DNA of 64,000 bases from Tritrichomonas musculus (GCA_039105265.1 JAPFFF010000008.1:868001-932000); one strand, 5' to 3'; positions 1 through 9,822 are shown, counted from the stretch's first letter. Translations and numbers: made by a program. Notes: a model not told the origin generated them from the sequence alone.

Positions 1-266
1 AAATGATTCATGGGAAAAAGTAATTAAAGAAATTCCTAATGGCAGTATTTTTTCAAAGTTCTATGATGTCCAAATGATTTTTGCGAATAATGAATATGTT
101 TTTCCAATTTTTATAAAAGAAGGAAATGATATTTATTTATATTTTATTCATGCACAAAGTCCAACAGCTGACTGGAAAATTACGAAAATATGTTCAATTA
201 AAGCTTCAGATGATAAATCAGTTTCATTTTGCATCACCTATTTCTATTATTTAAACAATACAGCTG
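1..266 (+). pseudogene. 5' part of an unrecognised gene, cut by an inverted-repeat element
   Basis: The frame starting at base 2 is open from the window edge to the element at 267. It reads as ordinary globular protein with aromatic-rich beta-strand-like stretches (SWEKVIKEIPNGS, YVFPIFIKEGNDIYLYF). The last host codons read N-T-A, then the frame runs into the element and stops at 281-283. I do not recognise the family; the alternating hydrophobic/aromatic pattern would suit a beta-propeller, but that is inference. The true start lies before the window. The segment from 1028 on appears to be the other half, although its open frame is off by one base relative to this part, so at least one further indel has happened or the gene was already decaying. 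Confidence 0.55.
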
Positions 267-1027
267 TTTCGGAAATAGATTAGAATTTTTTGGAAATAAA
301 ATAGTAACCGTTTTATTTTTTTGGAAATTAAATATTTTTTTTTGGAAATAAAATAGGAACGATCATTTTATATTCAATTTTATCATACTCAAAAACGGAA
401 TTAAAAGATAGATTAAAGAAATTTTATGGCGTTTTACACATTATTATGCTAATATATGCATGAGTTTTGTTTTTAACAGTTCAATATGAAACATAGAGTA
501 TGTTATTGTGTTTTTAATATGATATTACTAAAATATTGTTTTCATCCAAAATTACTCAATAAAATCTTCAATTTATCGATAATTATGCATTTTTTATGAT
601 TTTTAATATGAAAATTGATGAAAATGAATATTTTGAAAAAACTCTTTCATTAATGAAAAAATCACTTTATTTATGATTATTATTGATTATTATATCGAAT
701 ATGAAAAGAAATTTTCTTTTTGCTTTATCCAGGATATAATTTAAAAAAGATATTATGCAATCGGTGAAATATCAATTATAAAGTATCTTTTTAATAACAT
801 CTGTCAAAATATATTAAATTGGCAAAAGATTGTTTAGATGTAATTAATATTTGCTTCTGATTTAAATGTTTTTCATCAACAAAAATATTGGAAATTGAAT
901 GCAAAATAATCGTTCACTATTTTATTTCCAAAAAAAAATATTTTATTTCCAAAAATATTTTAGCGGTTTTATAAACCATTCAAATCATGCTATTTTATTT
1001 CCAAAAAATTCTAATCTATTTCCGAAA
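267..1027. mobile_element. 761-bp MITE-like element with 38-bp perfect terminal inverted repeats
   Basis: Bases 267-304 and 990-1027 are perfect inverted repeats starting TTTCGGAAATAGATTAG. Inside each end the motif TTTTTGGAAATAAAATA is repeated about three times, as subterminal transposase-binding repeats often are. The flanks CAGCTG (261-266) and TAGCTG (1028-1033) agree at five of six bases and look like a target-site duplication. No coding capacity is visible inside, so this is a non-autonomous DNA element. It sits inside the reading frame of the flanking gene. The superfamily is not assignable from the termini alone. Confidence 0.8.
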
Positions 1028-1637
1028 TAGCTGTACATCTGAATTTAATTTTAATACTAATTTTTGCAATATGTATTTATATTCATTTGGATTATTGGCA
1101 TATAGTAATGATGAATGTTTTTTATGCATCAAGCACAATAACGATTCATGCGTTCATTTTTCTAATGACATAGTTTCTTTATCTCCGGATTCAAAACAGA
1201 CTATTTTTCATAGAGATGAAAAATCAGACACATTTACGCCAGATGGAATTCAAGTAGATGACAGTTTATTAGTTGTTATAGGTAATAGAAATACCGCTGC
1301 AGCCATTTATTATTCTTACGATAATACTACATTCGCCTGTACTATTTTGGATGGATTTGAAATATCATTCTGCATTTGGAATGAACAATTATTCGCCATC
1401 TGTATTAAAGAGAAAATGGAAAATCAAGAAAATACTCTGATTCCATTCATGATTTATTTAAACAAAAATAACTTTAAAGAATGGAAAGAATATCAATTAG
1501 ATAGCCAAAGTATTTATTATGGTTCTTTGAATATATATTCACTTAGTAAAATTAAAAACACTTTGAAATGCGCTTTTGTTGCAACAAATGGTGAAATAAT
1601 ATATTTAAATTGTACATCTAATGATATAAATATTTAG
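1028..1637 (+). pseudogene. 3' part of the element-split unrecognised gene
   Basis: An open frame runs from the right edge of the inserted element to TAG at 1635-1637. It contains no recognisable motif but has the same style as the upstream half: many aromatic/hydrophobic strands such as LLVVIGNRNTAAAIYYS and TLKCAFVATNGEIIYL. The first in-frame ATG is at 1071. The original C-terminus probably differed: a second copy of the last 42 bases at 1774-1815 continues with codons for S-L-P-D-Y before a stop, so the present stop was created by rearrangement at the 3' end. Function unknown. Confidence 0.5.
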
Positions 1638-1915
1638 CATAAATAATGTTATTTGCTTTGCTTATAAGCTGTGAGCTTTTTTACTTGTGGATAATCAGGT
1701 AATGAAATATTTATATCATTAGATAATTTTATGATTAAAAGCAAATAACATTATTTCTTTGCTTATTTATGCTAAATAATATATTTAAATTGTACATCTA
1801 ATGATATAAATATTTCATTACCTGATTATTAGCATAATGTTATTTGCTTTGCTTTTAAAAGCAAAGAAATAAAGCAATTTATCAATTTAGCATAAATATT
1901 GTTATTTGCTTTGAT
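1594..1915. repeat. Palindromic, duplicated 3' end of the upstream gene
   Basis: The 42 bases at 1594-1635 recur exactly 180 bp downstream at 1774-1815. A 33-bp perfect inverted copy of the same tail lies at 1691-1723 (against 1797-1829). The motif GTTATTTGCTTTG occurs in alternating orientations at about 1649, 1738 (reverse), 1839 and 1900. Together these form nested hairpins that could fold into a stem of more than 100 nt. This looks like template switching or a foldback element that captured the gene tail. No gene is visible between 1638 and 2169. Confidence 0.7.
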
Positions 1916-2146
1916 GCTAAAACAAAATTATATAATTAAAAGTATTTATTAATATTTTACAGGTGAAGTATTTTAGAACTAATTTTTGTAAAAACCGGTT
2001 AACGCTAGTATAAAGTGGATAACGGTGAGTGAAAGTTCACTCTTTTTTTTTGAATAATTTATATTTATTTAAAAAAATTGAATACTTTATTATTAAATTG
2101 AATGTAAAATTTTTAAAAGTGCCAAATATCCTATCTAAATTTTATA

Positions 2147-2151
2147 TCATA
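2147..2151 (+). promoter_or_regulatory. Inr-like TCATA before the glycine-rich protein gene
   Basis: TCATA fits the trichomonad initiator consensus TCA+1YW. Its A lies 21 nt before the ATG at 2170, which supports that ATG as the start. Confidence 0.5.
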
Positions 2152-2169
2152 ATTTTTTGTTTTTTATTG

Positions 2170-4530
2170 ATGAGCAAAGTAAGTGCAAAAAGTTTTGATC
2201 CAGGACTACAATTTGATATTATGGATAATGATGATTTTGAAAATGATGATTTAGTTGAATTTCAACATTTTTATTATTCACAATTAACAAAATATTCCAA
2301 ACATATTCGAGATTCATACTTATTTTCAGAGGTTACCAATCGATTTCCTCAAGAGATCCGTGATTTTCAAGAAGAATGTCAGCTTTTACCTGAGAGCGTC
2401 GATTATTTTTTTCAATTATTAAATAAAAGTTTCAATATTGAGGAAGATTTGATATTAACATATATTCAATGCATCGATCTTCTTAAAATTTCCAAACATT
2501 TACAAGTTCGAAAACTTTTTTTCAATATCAATCAATATATTAAATCGCGTAATATTGATGTTGACTTTGCTATCCAAATGGTTGAATATGAAATAAAAAC
2601 ACGAAAAGAAATGAATAACTACGATATAGAAATTAGTAATGAAGTCGAAAGTTTATTAATCGACAAAATAAACAAATGTTTTACAAACGAAAAATTCAAA
2701 AACTTACCAATACAAATTATCTATCGAGTTATCAAACAATGTTCACCTGACTCGATCGATAGTGACAAACTTTTTGATGTTATTGTTAGTTCACTTAGCA
2801 AATTTTGCGTTTTATTCCCATTTCTAGATCTTCAAAAACTTTCGGAAGATCGCCTTGACGATTTGTGTAGAATGTATTCAAAATCAAATGAAGACACGCA
2901 GCATTACTATGATTACTTGAAGTGCAACTTAAACCTTATAAATGAAATAAACGATCGTAAGAAAAATCTTGAAAAAATGAGTGCTGAACAGCAAAATAAA
3001 TTGCAAGGTCAACTGGATGAGCAACAAGATAAAGTGAAAGATTTGGAATCTAAAATAGAATTGCTTCAAAGTAGATTTAATGAATCAGAAAAAGCTAATT
3101 GTAAACTGCAAAGTCAATTGGATGATTCAAAAGAAAAGAACGATGAACAACAAGAAAAAATGAAAGATTTGGAATCTAAAATAGAATTACTTCAAAATCA
3201 AGTGAATGATTCTAACAACGTGAATAGTGAACAATTAAATAAAATGAAAGATTTAGAAAATCTAATAACTCAACTACAGAATAAATTAGAAAATCAAGAG
3301 AAAGAACATGAAAAAATATCATTATTCGAAGGCCAAATTGTTGCAAGTGTCGAAAAAGGAATCCTAATCAATGCAGAAATAAATCTGAAAACTAGAGGTG
3401 GAACACTTGACACGTCCAAAAGCAAAGTTATCGTTAGCACTAGTGATGCGAAATGCCTTGGATGTGAAGCGTATGAAAAAGGAGAGCCAATTACATCACT
3501 TCATATGAAAACAGCATTTGCATGCGGGACAGGCACGTACTACGTGAGATGCATCGCCTTTAACAGCGATGGCGAATCAAACGAAATTGTGAGCAACCCA
3601 GTGACGACGACTTTAAGCAGTTTGACATTCGAGTATGACGAACAAAAAAAACCAGCAATAATTTCACTTCCGCGAGGCCAGTACAAACTCGAAGTCTGGG
3701 GTGCAAAAGGAGGCGACTCAACTGGTGATGGTATTAGTGATGGTGGTAAGCGAGGTCGTGGTCAAACAGCTAAAGGAGGTTTAGGCGGTTATTCACGCGG
3801 AATTCTGAGCCTGTCCAAGAATGAGACCGTTTACGTTTACGTTGGTGAAGAAGGCAAACCATCGAATTCGCCTGACGGTTTGAGTACTAATGGAGGCTTC
3901 CCTGACGGAGGGGGAACAAGAACGGGCCACTATGAGAGTTACACGACAGTTCCAGGTACAGGAGGCGGCTCTACTTCAATTCGAATTGGAAGCGACACAG
4001 ACTACAACCGCGTGATTGTCGCTGGTGGAGGTGGTGGAGCAAGCGGCAGTTGCAGCTGGGCTGACCCTGGCGGTTTTGGAGGAGGCCTGAATGGAGGCAA
4101 CTGCAGCAATGAGAATTCACTCCGGGACCAGGGCGCCGGCACTCAGACAGGCAGCACTGAAGGCCTCGGCAATGGCCAAAACGGAGATAAGGGCTTGTTT
4201 GGAAAAGGCGCCACAGGCAAATACAAGCAGGGAGTCGATTCAGGAGGCGGTGGAGGCGGCGGTTGGTACGGAGGTGGAAGTGGCGGATACGGAGCTAACA
4301 CTTTGGCTTCAAGTGGCGGCGGCGGATCAGGCTGGACATTCACCAAGTCCAGCATGGAAGTGTGGGAAAAAGGCGACCCTTCAAAAGCATCAAATTTTGC
4401 TCTAGACGGCCAGTACTACCTAAAGGACGCAGCATGCATTGCAGGCGACCAAGAATTCCCTCGCAAGGATGGAAATGGAAATGAAAGAGGTCATAGTGGT
4501 AACGGTTTTGCTAAAATCACACCATTATGA
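2170..4530 (+). CDS. BTB-like, coiled-coil, glycine-rich repeat protein
   Basis: A protein of 786 aa. Residues 1-250 are alpha-helical and resemble the second half of a BTB fold (FFQLLNKSFNIEEDLILTYI followed by a helical repeat). Residues about 260-384 are a heptad-rich coiled coil with repeated KMKDLESKIELLQ. Residues about 385-485 look fibronectin-III-like, ending TYYVRCIAFNSDGESNE. From about 487 to the end there is a glycine-rich domain like the one in ALK/LTK (GQYKLEVWGAKGGDS, VIVAGGGGGASG, GGGGGGGWYGGGSGGYG). The open frame reaches upstream to a GTG at 2029, but an Inr-like TCATA 21 nt before the first ATG argues for the shorter form, which has no signal peptide. Trichomonads have large families of such proteins of unknown role. 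The 3' half is markedly GC-richer than the 5' half. No partner is evident nearby. Confidence 0.8.
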   Translation: MSKVSAKSFDPGLQFDIMDNDDFENDDLVEFQHFYYSQLTKYSKHIRDSYLFSEVTNRFPQEIRDFQEECQLLPESVDYFFQLLNKSFNIEEDLILTYIQCIDLLKISKHLQVRKLFFNINQYIKSRNIDVDFAIQMVEYEIKTRKEMNNYDIEISNEVESLLIDKINKCFTNEKFKNLPIQIIYRVIKQCSPDSIDSDKLFDVIVSSLSKFCVLFPFLDLQKLSEDRLDDLCRMYSKSNEDTQHYYDYLKCNLNLINEINDRKKNLEKMSAEQQNKLQGQLDEQQDKVKDLESKIELLQSRFNESEKANCKLQSQLDDSKEKNDEQQEKMKDLESKIELLQNQVNDSNNVNSEQLNKMKDLENLITQLQNKLENQEKEHEKISLFEGQIVASVEKGILINAEINLKTRGGTLDTSKSKVIVSTSDAKCLGCEAYEKGEPITSLHMKTAFACGTGTYYVRCIAFNSDGESNEIVSNPVTTTLSSLTFEYDEQKKPAIISLPRGQYKLEVWGAKGGDSTGDGISDGGKRGRGQTAKGGLGGYSRGILSLSKNETVYVYVGEEGKPSNSPDGLSTNGGFPDGGGTRTGHYESYTTVPGTGGGSTSIRIGSDTDYNRVIVAGGGGGASGSCSWADPGGFGGGLNGGNCSNENSLRDQGAGTQTGSTEGLGNGQNGDKGLFGKGATGKYKQGVDSGGGGGGGWYGGGSGGYGANTLASSGGGGSGWTFTKSSMEVWEKGDPSKASNFALDGQYYLKDAACIAGDQEFPRKDGNGNERGHSGNGFAKITPL

Positions 4531-4579
4531 AATTCAAAAAAGCACAAAAAGTAGTTGGAAAAAACAATTGAAAAATAGA

Positions 4580-5332
4580 GTGAGCATTTCGGTTTCATTC
4601 AAAAAAAATAAATAAATAAAAATTCACATTTTTTAAAATTTATTATCAATTTTGAATTGATAAAAAAAAGTGAGGATTTTAATTCAAAAAGTTATTATAT
4701 ACAAATAAACTTTCAAAAAATGGAATAAATTGGCTATATGTTTATAATGCTAGCTCAAAACTTCTTAGACATTAGCGTTTTTCGATATCAAAAACTGATA
4801 TTAAGCTTTTAGATTAATCATCTTCAAGAAAGTATTTCAAAAAAATCAATAGTTCATAGAAGATGAACAAAAAGATTCCGATATTTCTCACGATCATGCC
4901 TAGCCAAAGAAAAAAATAAGACCACAGAACAATTTTAAGCTTAAATCCGTAAATAAATTATTATAAAAATTGATTTCTAGCCGAAGAAAAAAATATAACT
5001 GCAGAACAATTTTAAAATATACCAGATTTTTAGGCTTAAATCCGTAAAATAATTATTTTTATTACAATTATAATAGCTCAAAAGTGAAAATAAGAAGGAT
5101 TTGTTGCTTTTTTATATAAAATCTCCTTGAATTCATACTTTTTGAGAGAAAAAACTCAAAAAGTATATTCAATTCAGAGATTTACGATTTTTTCTCCCAA
5201 CTTTTTCGAGCTAGCGATCACAAAAAGTTATACGAGAAATTAATGAACCAAATTTGTTGAAAATTCGTAAATTTTCCATTATAGTAATGGTCAAATTTGT
5301 TGAAAAATATTGAATGAAACCGAAATGCTCAC
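4580..5332. mobile_element. Putative 753-bp inverted-repeat element
   Basis: Perfect 23-bp inverted repeats (GTGAGCATTTCGGTTTCATT and on) lie at 4580-4602 and 5310-5332. The interior is non-coding. It holds two imperfect tandem copies of an approximately 80-bp unit (4901-4975 and 4979-5060, sharing CAGAACAATTTTAA and CTTAAATCCGTAAA) and a hairpin at about 5134-5178 built on CTTTTTGAG/CTCAAAAAG. I see no convincing target-site duplication, so a local inverted duplication remains possible. Confidence 0.45.
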
Positions 5333-6350
5333 CATTTTTTTCTGAGGATCACCGTTATCTTCCAGTACTTTACATAAAATATATGATTCTAACAATTTAA
5401 ATTCTGATAAGTTTTTATTTGACTATTCAAAATTGAGTATCATTTGTAGCTACAAATCTCCCTGCTTTAACGGTCATTTTTAACGGTATTAAAGTAGGGA
5501 GAAATGAAAAAAATTACTAATCTCCCTACTTCGGGCCATTTAAACTTTTTTATTTATTATTAAAAACTTCAATATCTATTCGAAAAACACCCAAAATACA
5601 GTGCATATAATTAAAAGCATAAAAGAATAAACTGAAAATAGATCAAACTAATACTTCAAATATTATTTATTTAATCTAGAAAAAGAGAATATACTGTACT
5701 CAAAACTTAAAATTATCTTTTTAAATTTGTTAATTATTCAAATAAATGGTAAAATAACTGCATAATAAAGATAAAGATTGATTAATTGATTATTCAAAAA
5801 TATATTTTCAATTTATTTTCATTTATAAGACAACATTTATTTATAAATGTCTCCTTTTTAATCACCAATTTTAATCATAATCTAATTATGCATTTAATTA
5901 TCGAAAACTCTTAATAAAATTAAGGTTCGATTATGATAGAACATAGGAAACTCTCGAGATATGTCGATATGCTTCGAAATTAATAATATATACTCACCAT
6001 AGATAGTTATTGATGATTTCAGATTTTAAGCGAAATCGCGGCGGAGAGTCTTTCAAAAAGTTGTGATTTTCATAACGAGTCTCCAGACGTAAATGTAAAA
6101 ATGTTTCAAAATTTATGGTATTATAAGAATATATATTGCAAGCATCTTAATATATATCAATTGCTATATTTTTTAATTAAGCAATCATATTATTACATTC
6201 AATTTTTTTTACAAATCTTGATTAAAAAACAATTAATATCTCGATATACAAATAATTTAAACATCTCAAAATTAAGTATATAGATATATTATTTAGAATA
6301 TGCACTTATTATGAAAAATATTCTTTAGTTTTTTTTCTAAATAATTTTAT
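5333..6350. other. Non-coding AT-rich spacer with a short palindrome
   Basis: No supported gene. At 5458-5501 CTCCCTGCTTTAA is followed by its near-inverse TTAAAGTAGGGAG (one mismatch), and a third copy of the motif, CTCCCTACTT, lies at about 5522. The open frame at 6101-6283 has low-complexity Ile/Tyr/Leu composition and is probably chance. Confidence 0.5.
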
Positions 6351-6355
6351 TCACT
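6351..6355 (+). promoter_or_regulatory. Inr-like TCACT before the transglutaminase-like gene
   Basis: TCACT fits TCA+1YW. The A is 21 nt upstream of the ATG at 6374, so the start and promoter of this now-broken gene are still in place. Confidence 0.5.
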
Positions 6356-6373
6356 TTTGACATATTTTTCCAA

Positions 6374-7787
6374 ATGTTTGAAATAAGTGAAGATACTACT
6401 CTTGAACAATTAGTTTCAATATTTGAAGAAAGCAAGATTGATTTGACACAAGTTCCCCAACGATTTATTGATCAATATGGATATGCTTCTTTATCAAATG
6501 CATTAATGTTCAAAGTACCACCAATTCCAAATATGATTTAGAAATATCAACATTTATTAAGAACCACACATTTAAAACATTGGATTCGCTAATTTTATAT
6601 ATCCAATCCATTGACAATGACATAGATAAATTGTTTTCAATTTTTTGTTATGCAGCATTTAACATTTCATACGATACTGAAGCACTTTTTACAAACAAAA
6701 TATCAAGTAGTACTTTGGAAGAAGTTTTTGAGACAAAAAAAGCTGTTTGTGATAGATATTCTTTATTTTTCATAGAAATGGCCAAAAAATTGATTCAAAT
6801 CGAATAACGATCAAACACTATTCAAATCTTGCCAAAGGTTACGGTTTTGATCCATTAAATCCTCCAAATCCACCTAAATCAGATCATGCCGCAGTTTACA
6901 TTTCAATTGATAACGTCAATTTTATTTGTGAGCCAACATGGGGATCAGGTCACCTCACCAAAGAAGGTCAATTTGAATTCAATTTTGATCCAAATATGTT
7001 TTTAATTCCGATATATCAAACTTTGAATTCACATTTTCCAACCGACAAAAAAGCCAATTTTTTACCATTCAATTTCACCTACGATGATTTTCTAAAAACT
7101 CCATTTAATCTTCATACTGACAATTTGCTCAAAATAGAAACTATTCCATTTACTATATTTGAGTGTGAGGCTGGATATCTTGAGCAAACTTACAGTTGTC
7201 TTTCACCTGTTGAGAATATCAATTTTAAACTTTTTCTGAAGGATGGTGAAAATTTCATTAAAATTTCTGATGAATTTTGTAGTTTTTGTATCGTTCAGAA
7301 TAAGTTGCCAAGACATCCTGATCGTTGTAGATTTAAAACACTTATTACTTTTCCTGATGTTGGTTTATACAAAGTTGAAATGTACATCAATTGTCATCTT
7401 GCTTTGGATTATTACGTAAATAGTTTGAAATCTGGAATAATAACTGTAGCTGATGTGTATAATGGAGCACGCGATTTTATCACAAATGAAGCAGCACCAG
7501 CTCTTTTAAATGCAGTTGATGAAACAAGACAATTTGTTGCTAATGATGCTGTTCCTACTGTTGTTAATGCTTTTGATAAAGCTAAGTTGTTTGTTATAAA
7601 TGTTGCAGTACCTGCTATTTCAAATGGTGCTTATGTGATGAAGGATTTCATCGTGAACGATGCCATTGATATAGTTAAAAATGATGTTGTTCCTGCTCTA
7701 ATTGATTCTGTAAAAAATATACTTAATATTAGTCCTAATTTGAAAGATATTATAAATAGTTTGATTAGAATTTTTAAATATTACTAA
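6374..7787 (+). pseudogene. Transglutaminase-like (kyphoscoliosis-peptidase type) protein, frameshifted
   Basis: Three consecutive frames together cover about 470 codons. The middle part carries a transglutaminase-like core: a Cys in KKAVCDRYSLFF (about 6739-6774), a His in SDHAAVYISIDNVNFI and an acidic residue in CEPTWGSG, matching the Cys-His-Asp/Glu triad of the KY/transglutaminase-like family. The C-terminus (from about 7440) has degenerate 20-residue amphipathic repeats of the type FITNEAAPALLNAVDETRQ. The frame shifts near 6535 and again near 6795; the second lies by an A6 run and could be an assembly error, the first does not. If real, the gene is dead, although its Inr-like promoter and both ends survive. 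In other organisms such proteins remodel the cytoskeleton or cell surface; the role here is unknown. Confidence 0.65.
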
Positions 7788-7972
7788 CATTTTATTTTAA
7801 TCTGTCCTTTTAATTTTCCAGTATTATCATAGTTGAATACTTGTATCATTAGGTAAATTTGTAAAAAATAATTTCCTCTTAAAAGAATAAAATATTTAAT
7901 CATAAGTTTAGAATAAATATCAAATCCAATGTAATTATTTAATATTATTTTTTTTAATAAAATGATTGGCAT

Positions 7973-8542
7973 TCATAATTTCGAGCCTTGAATTGGATAT
8001 GGATCGAGGTTTGTAAAATCAACTCTAGGATTTCCATTCATCATTTCTGAAAATATAGTATCAAGTAAATTCTTAATGTCAAATGTTGGATTCCAGTTAT
8101 CAGGCTTAAGTATACTTATGTTTAATGAGCCATCCTGTGAAGCTAGCCCTGAGTTTAATTGAAATCTTGGCTGAACAAGATGGGCAACTGGTGGAGAACA
8201 TTTAATATCTTCGGGAAATTTCAAATTGATCTCAACATAGTTTCTTTTTGTTTTATCTGCATATTCTTGCATATCTTGAAAAAACTGACAATTTTTGGGT
8301 ATATTAAAATATTGAATTTTCCAATTGCAAATGTTATAATCAATTGGCTCTGCAGAAAATCCATTTTCATCTGAATCATTTCTAACCTTATCATAATGAT
8401 ATACCAATTGGCAATCTGAAAAAGATTTTGGTTCAAATCTACTGTACATTGCAGCTATTTCATCTGTTCTTGGTGGAATTAAAAATTTATTCTTGCTTTT
8501 CATTTTTTCTTCTGTGGGTTTTTCTTCATTACTGTGCGACAT
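7973..8542 (-). CDS. UBE2Q-like ubiquitin-conjugating enzyme variant without the catalytic Cys
   Basis: A protein of 189 aa starting at ATG 8542; upstream frame beyond this has only a TTG. The second half reads as an E2 fold: VEINLKFPEDIKCSPPVAHL, then PRFQLNSGLASQDGSLNISI, then LKPDNWNPTFDIKNLLDTI. In UBE2Q-family enzymes the equivalent stretch is GG-x-L-C-M-E-L-L followed by GWSP. Here the catalytic Cys position is Asn (GSLNISIL), so the protein is predicted not to form a ubiquitin thioester and may act as an E2 variant that binds ubiquitin or an E3. The N-terminal 50 residues are charged and probably disordered. An Inr-like TCATT lies 20 nt before the ATG. Confidence in the fold is moderate, and in the missing Cys good if the alignment holds. 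Confidence 0.6.
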   Translation of the reverse strand: MSHSNEEKPTEEKMKSKNKFLIPPRTDEIAAMYSRFEPKSFSDCQLVYHYDKVRNDSDENGFSAEPIDYNICNWKIQYFNIPKNCQFFQDMQEYADKTKRNYVEINLKFPEDIKCSPPVAHLVQPRFQLNSGLASQDGSLNISILKPDNWNPTFDIKNLLDTIFSEMMNGNPRVDFTNLDPYPIQGSKL

Positions 8543-8559
8543 TACGGAAAAAAATAAAA

Positions 8560-8564
8560 AATGA
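8560..8564 (-). promoter_or_regulatory. Inr-like TCATT before the E2-variant gene
   Basis: On the minus strand TCATT has its A at 8562, 20 nt before the ATG at 8542, matching the trichomonad initiator consensus and its usual spacing. Confidence 0.5.
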
Positions 8565-8604
8565 CTGTCAAAATTTTTGATTGCCAAATTTTTAAACTTA
8601 ATTA

Positions 8605-8690
8605 AATAAAGTTCGCATATAAAATTTCGGTTTCTTTGAAATTAATTGAATTTTTATTAAGTTTATTTTTTATATGCGAACTTTATTGAC
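8605..8690. repeat. Hairpin upstream of the E2-variant gene
   Basis: AAATAAAGTTCGCATATAAAA at about 8605 and its inverse TTTTTTATATGCGAACTTTATT ending near 8690 form a stem of about 19 bp with a 45-nt loop. The 9-mer TGACTGTCA occurs at both 8562-8570 and 8689-8697, so the hairpin may be a small foldback insertion that now separates the gene from its older upstream region. Confidence 0.5.
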
Positions 8691-8699
8691 TGTCATATT

Positions 8700-9822
8700 T
8701 AATTGATTTTCTATGTATGGTCAAAAGCCTTTGACTTTTAAGGTCAATTGAACCTGACACTGATTTTTAGCTGCTTTACGAGGCTTAATCAGTTATATTC
8801 TAGAATATACAATGAAATTCCAATCAAGTAAATTCCATTCATTTCATTTCATTTCAAATGTAATTGAAAATCTTGGTAGCAATTCAATGTATTCAATTGT
8901 CTTGTACATTATTGAATTTTATAAAATTAATATATAAAGCATTTATAAATTATCAAAGGCCTTGAATACTGAATTTGACTTTCATTGCTTCTCTGAAAGC
9001 TTGAAAGTTATAAAACTATCAAACTTTCACAGCGAAATCAGAAGGTTTGATAATTGGAAAAATATGGAGCTTAATACTGTTAATCAGTTTATCGTTTTTT
9101 TGGATACATTGCTTTTTTAAATAATATATTGGCTTCTGAAGACATACAAATGTGTCATTTGGCTGATTTGAGAATTCCATACGTTCTGGAAATAGAATTA
9201 AATCAATATTTGTAAATTGAATAAAAAAGGTAGACTTTTTTTAGGACAAAATCAATATTTTATCATTTTGTAAATTTGTAATAGCATTAAATTAACTTAC
9301 TGAAAATAAAGGTAGAAAAGTTTTTTTTTTAACAATATTTTCATAAAGGTATGGAAACTTCTATCCACTCGACAGATCATTTTTCTTTCAAAATATAATT
9401 TTTTAATGATGGTATTAATGATAAATATAATATAAAAAAGACATATTTTTCGAGAGGAATTTAAGATAAAAATAAATTATTTTTTTGTTAAAAATTGAAT
9501 TCTAATCTGGTTATCTTAATTCAAAAAACTATTTTTTATTATTTTTTTAATTATATCATTTTTAAATATAATTATATAAGTAATTTATATTTCATGAGGA
9601 AGAACTCGAAATTTATCTTTTTTTATATTCATATCACAAATGATATGAATTATTTTAACCTAAAAGGCGAATTTTTTTTTCCTAAAAGGCGAATTTCAAA
9701 ATTTTGAAAATTATTAGTTTATGAAGGAAATTGTTTTCTAATTTTCTTCATATTTATATTAAAAATTCTATTCTCAATTCGTTCAAATCACTTTTTCCAC
9801 TTTTATTGTTTATTATAAAGCA
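8700..9822. other. Non-coding AT-rich spacer with short repeats
   Basis: No gene supported. The motif AAAGGTAG/AAAGGTATGG occurs three times at about 9228, 9308 and 9345, and CCTAAAAGGCGAATTT is directly repeated at about 9658 and 9680. The open frame 9495-9707 is Phe/Ile/Tyr-rich and starts without a promoter signal; I regard it as chance. Confidence 0.4.

Noticed and set aside
2029-2169. N-terminal extension of the glycine-rich protein with a signal-peptide-like hydrophobic stretch
   Set aside because: It begins at GTG, lies upstream of a good Inr-like site, and ATG 2170 is the first ATG in frame. A secreted form would need a transcript start further upstream.
4143-4355. Proline-rich 70-codon frame opposite the glycine-rich domain
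   Set aside because: Gly codons read backwards give Pro; it is a shadow of the real gene.
1996-5370. Larger inverted-repeat element enclosing the glycine-rich gene
   Set aside because: GGATAACGGTGA near 2017 and an inverse sequence near 5346 are similar, but the match is short and gapped and no duplication is visible.
6101-6283. 60-codon frame rich in Ile, Tyr and Leu
   Set aside because: Low-complexity translation of AT-rich DNA, no Inr, no protein-like pattern.
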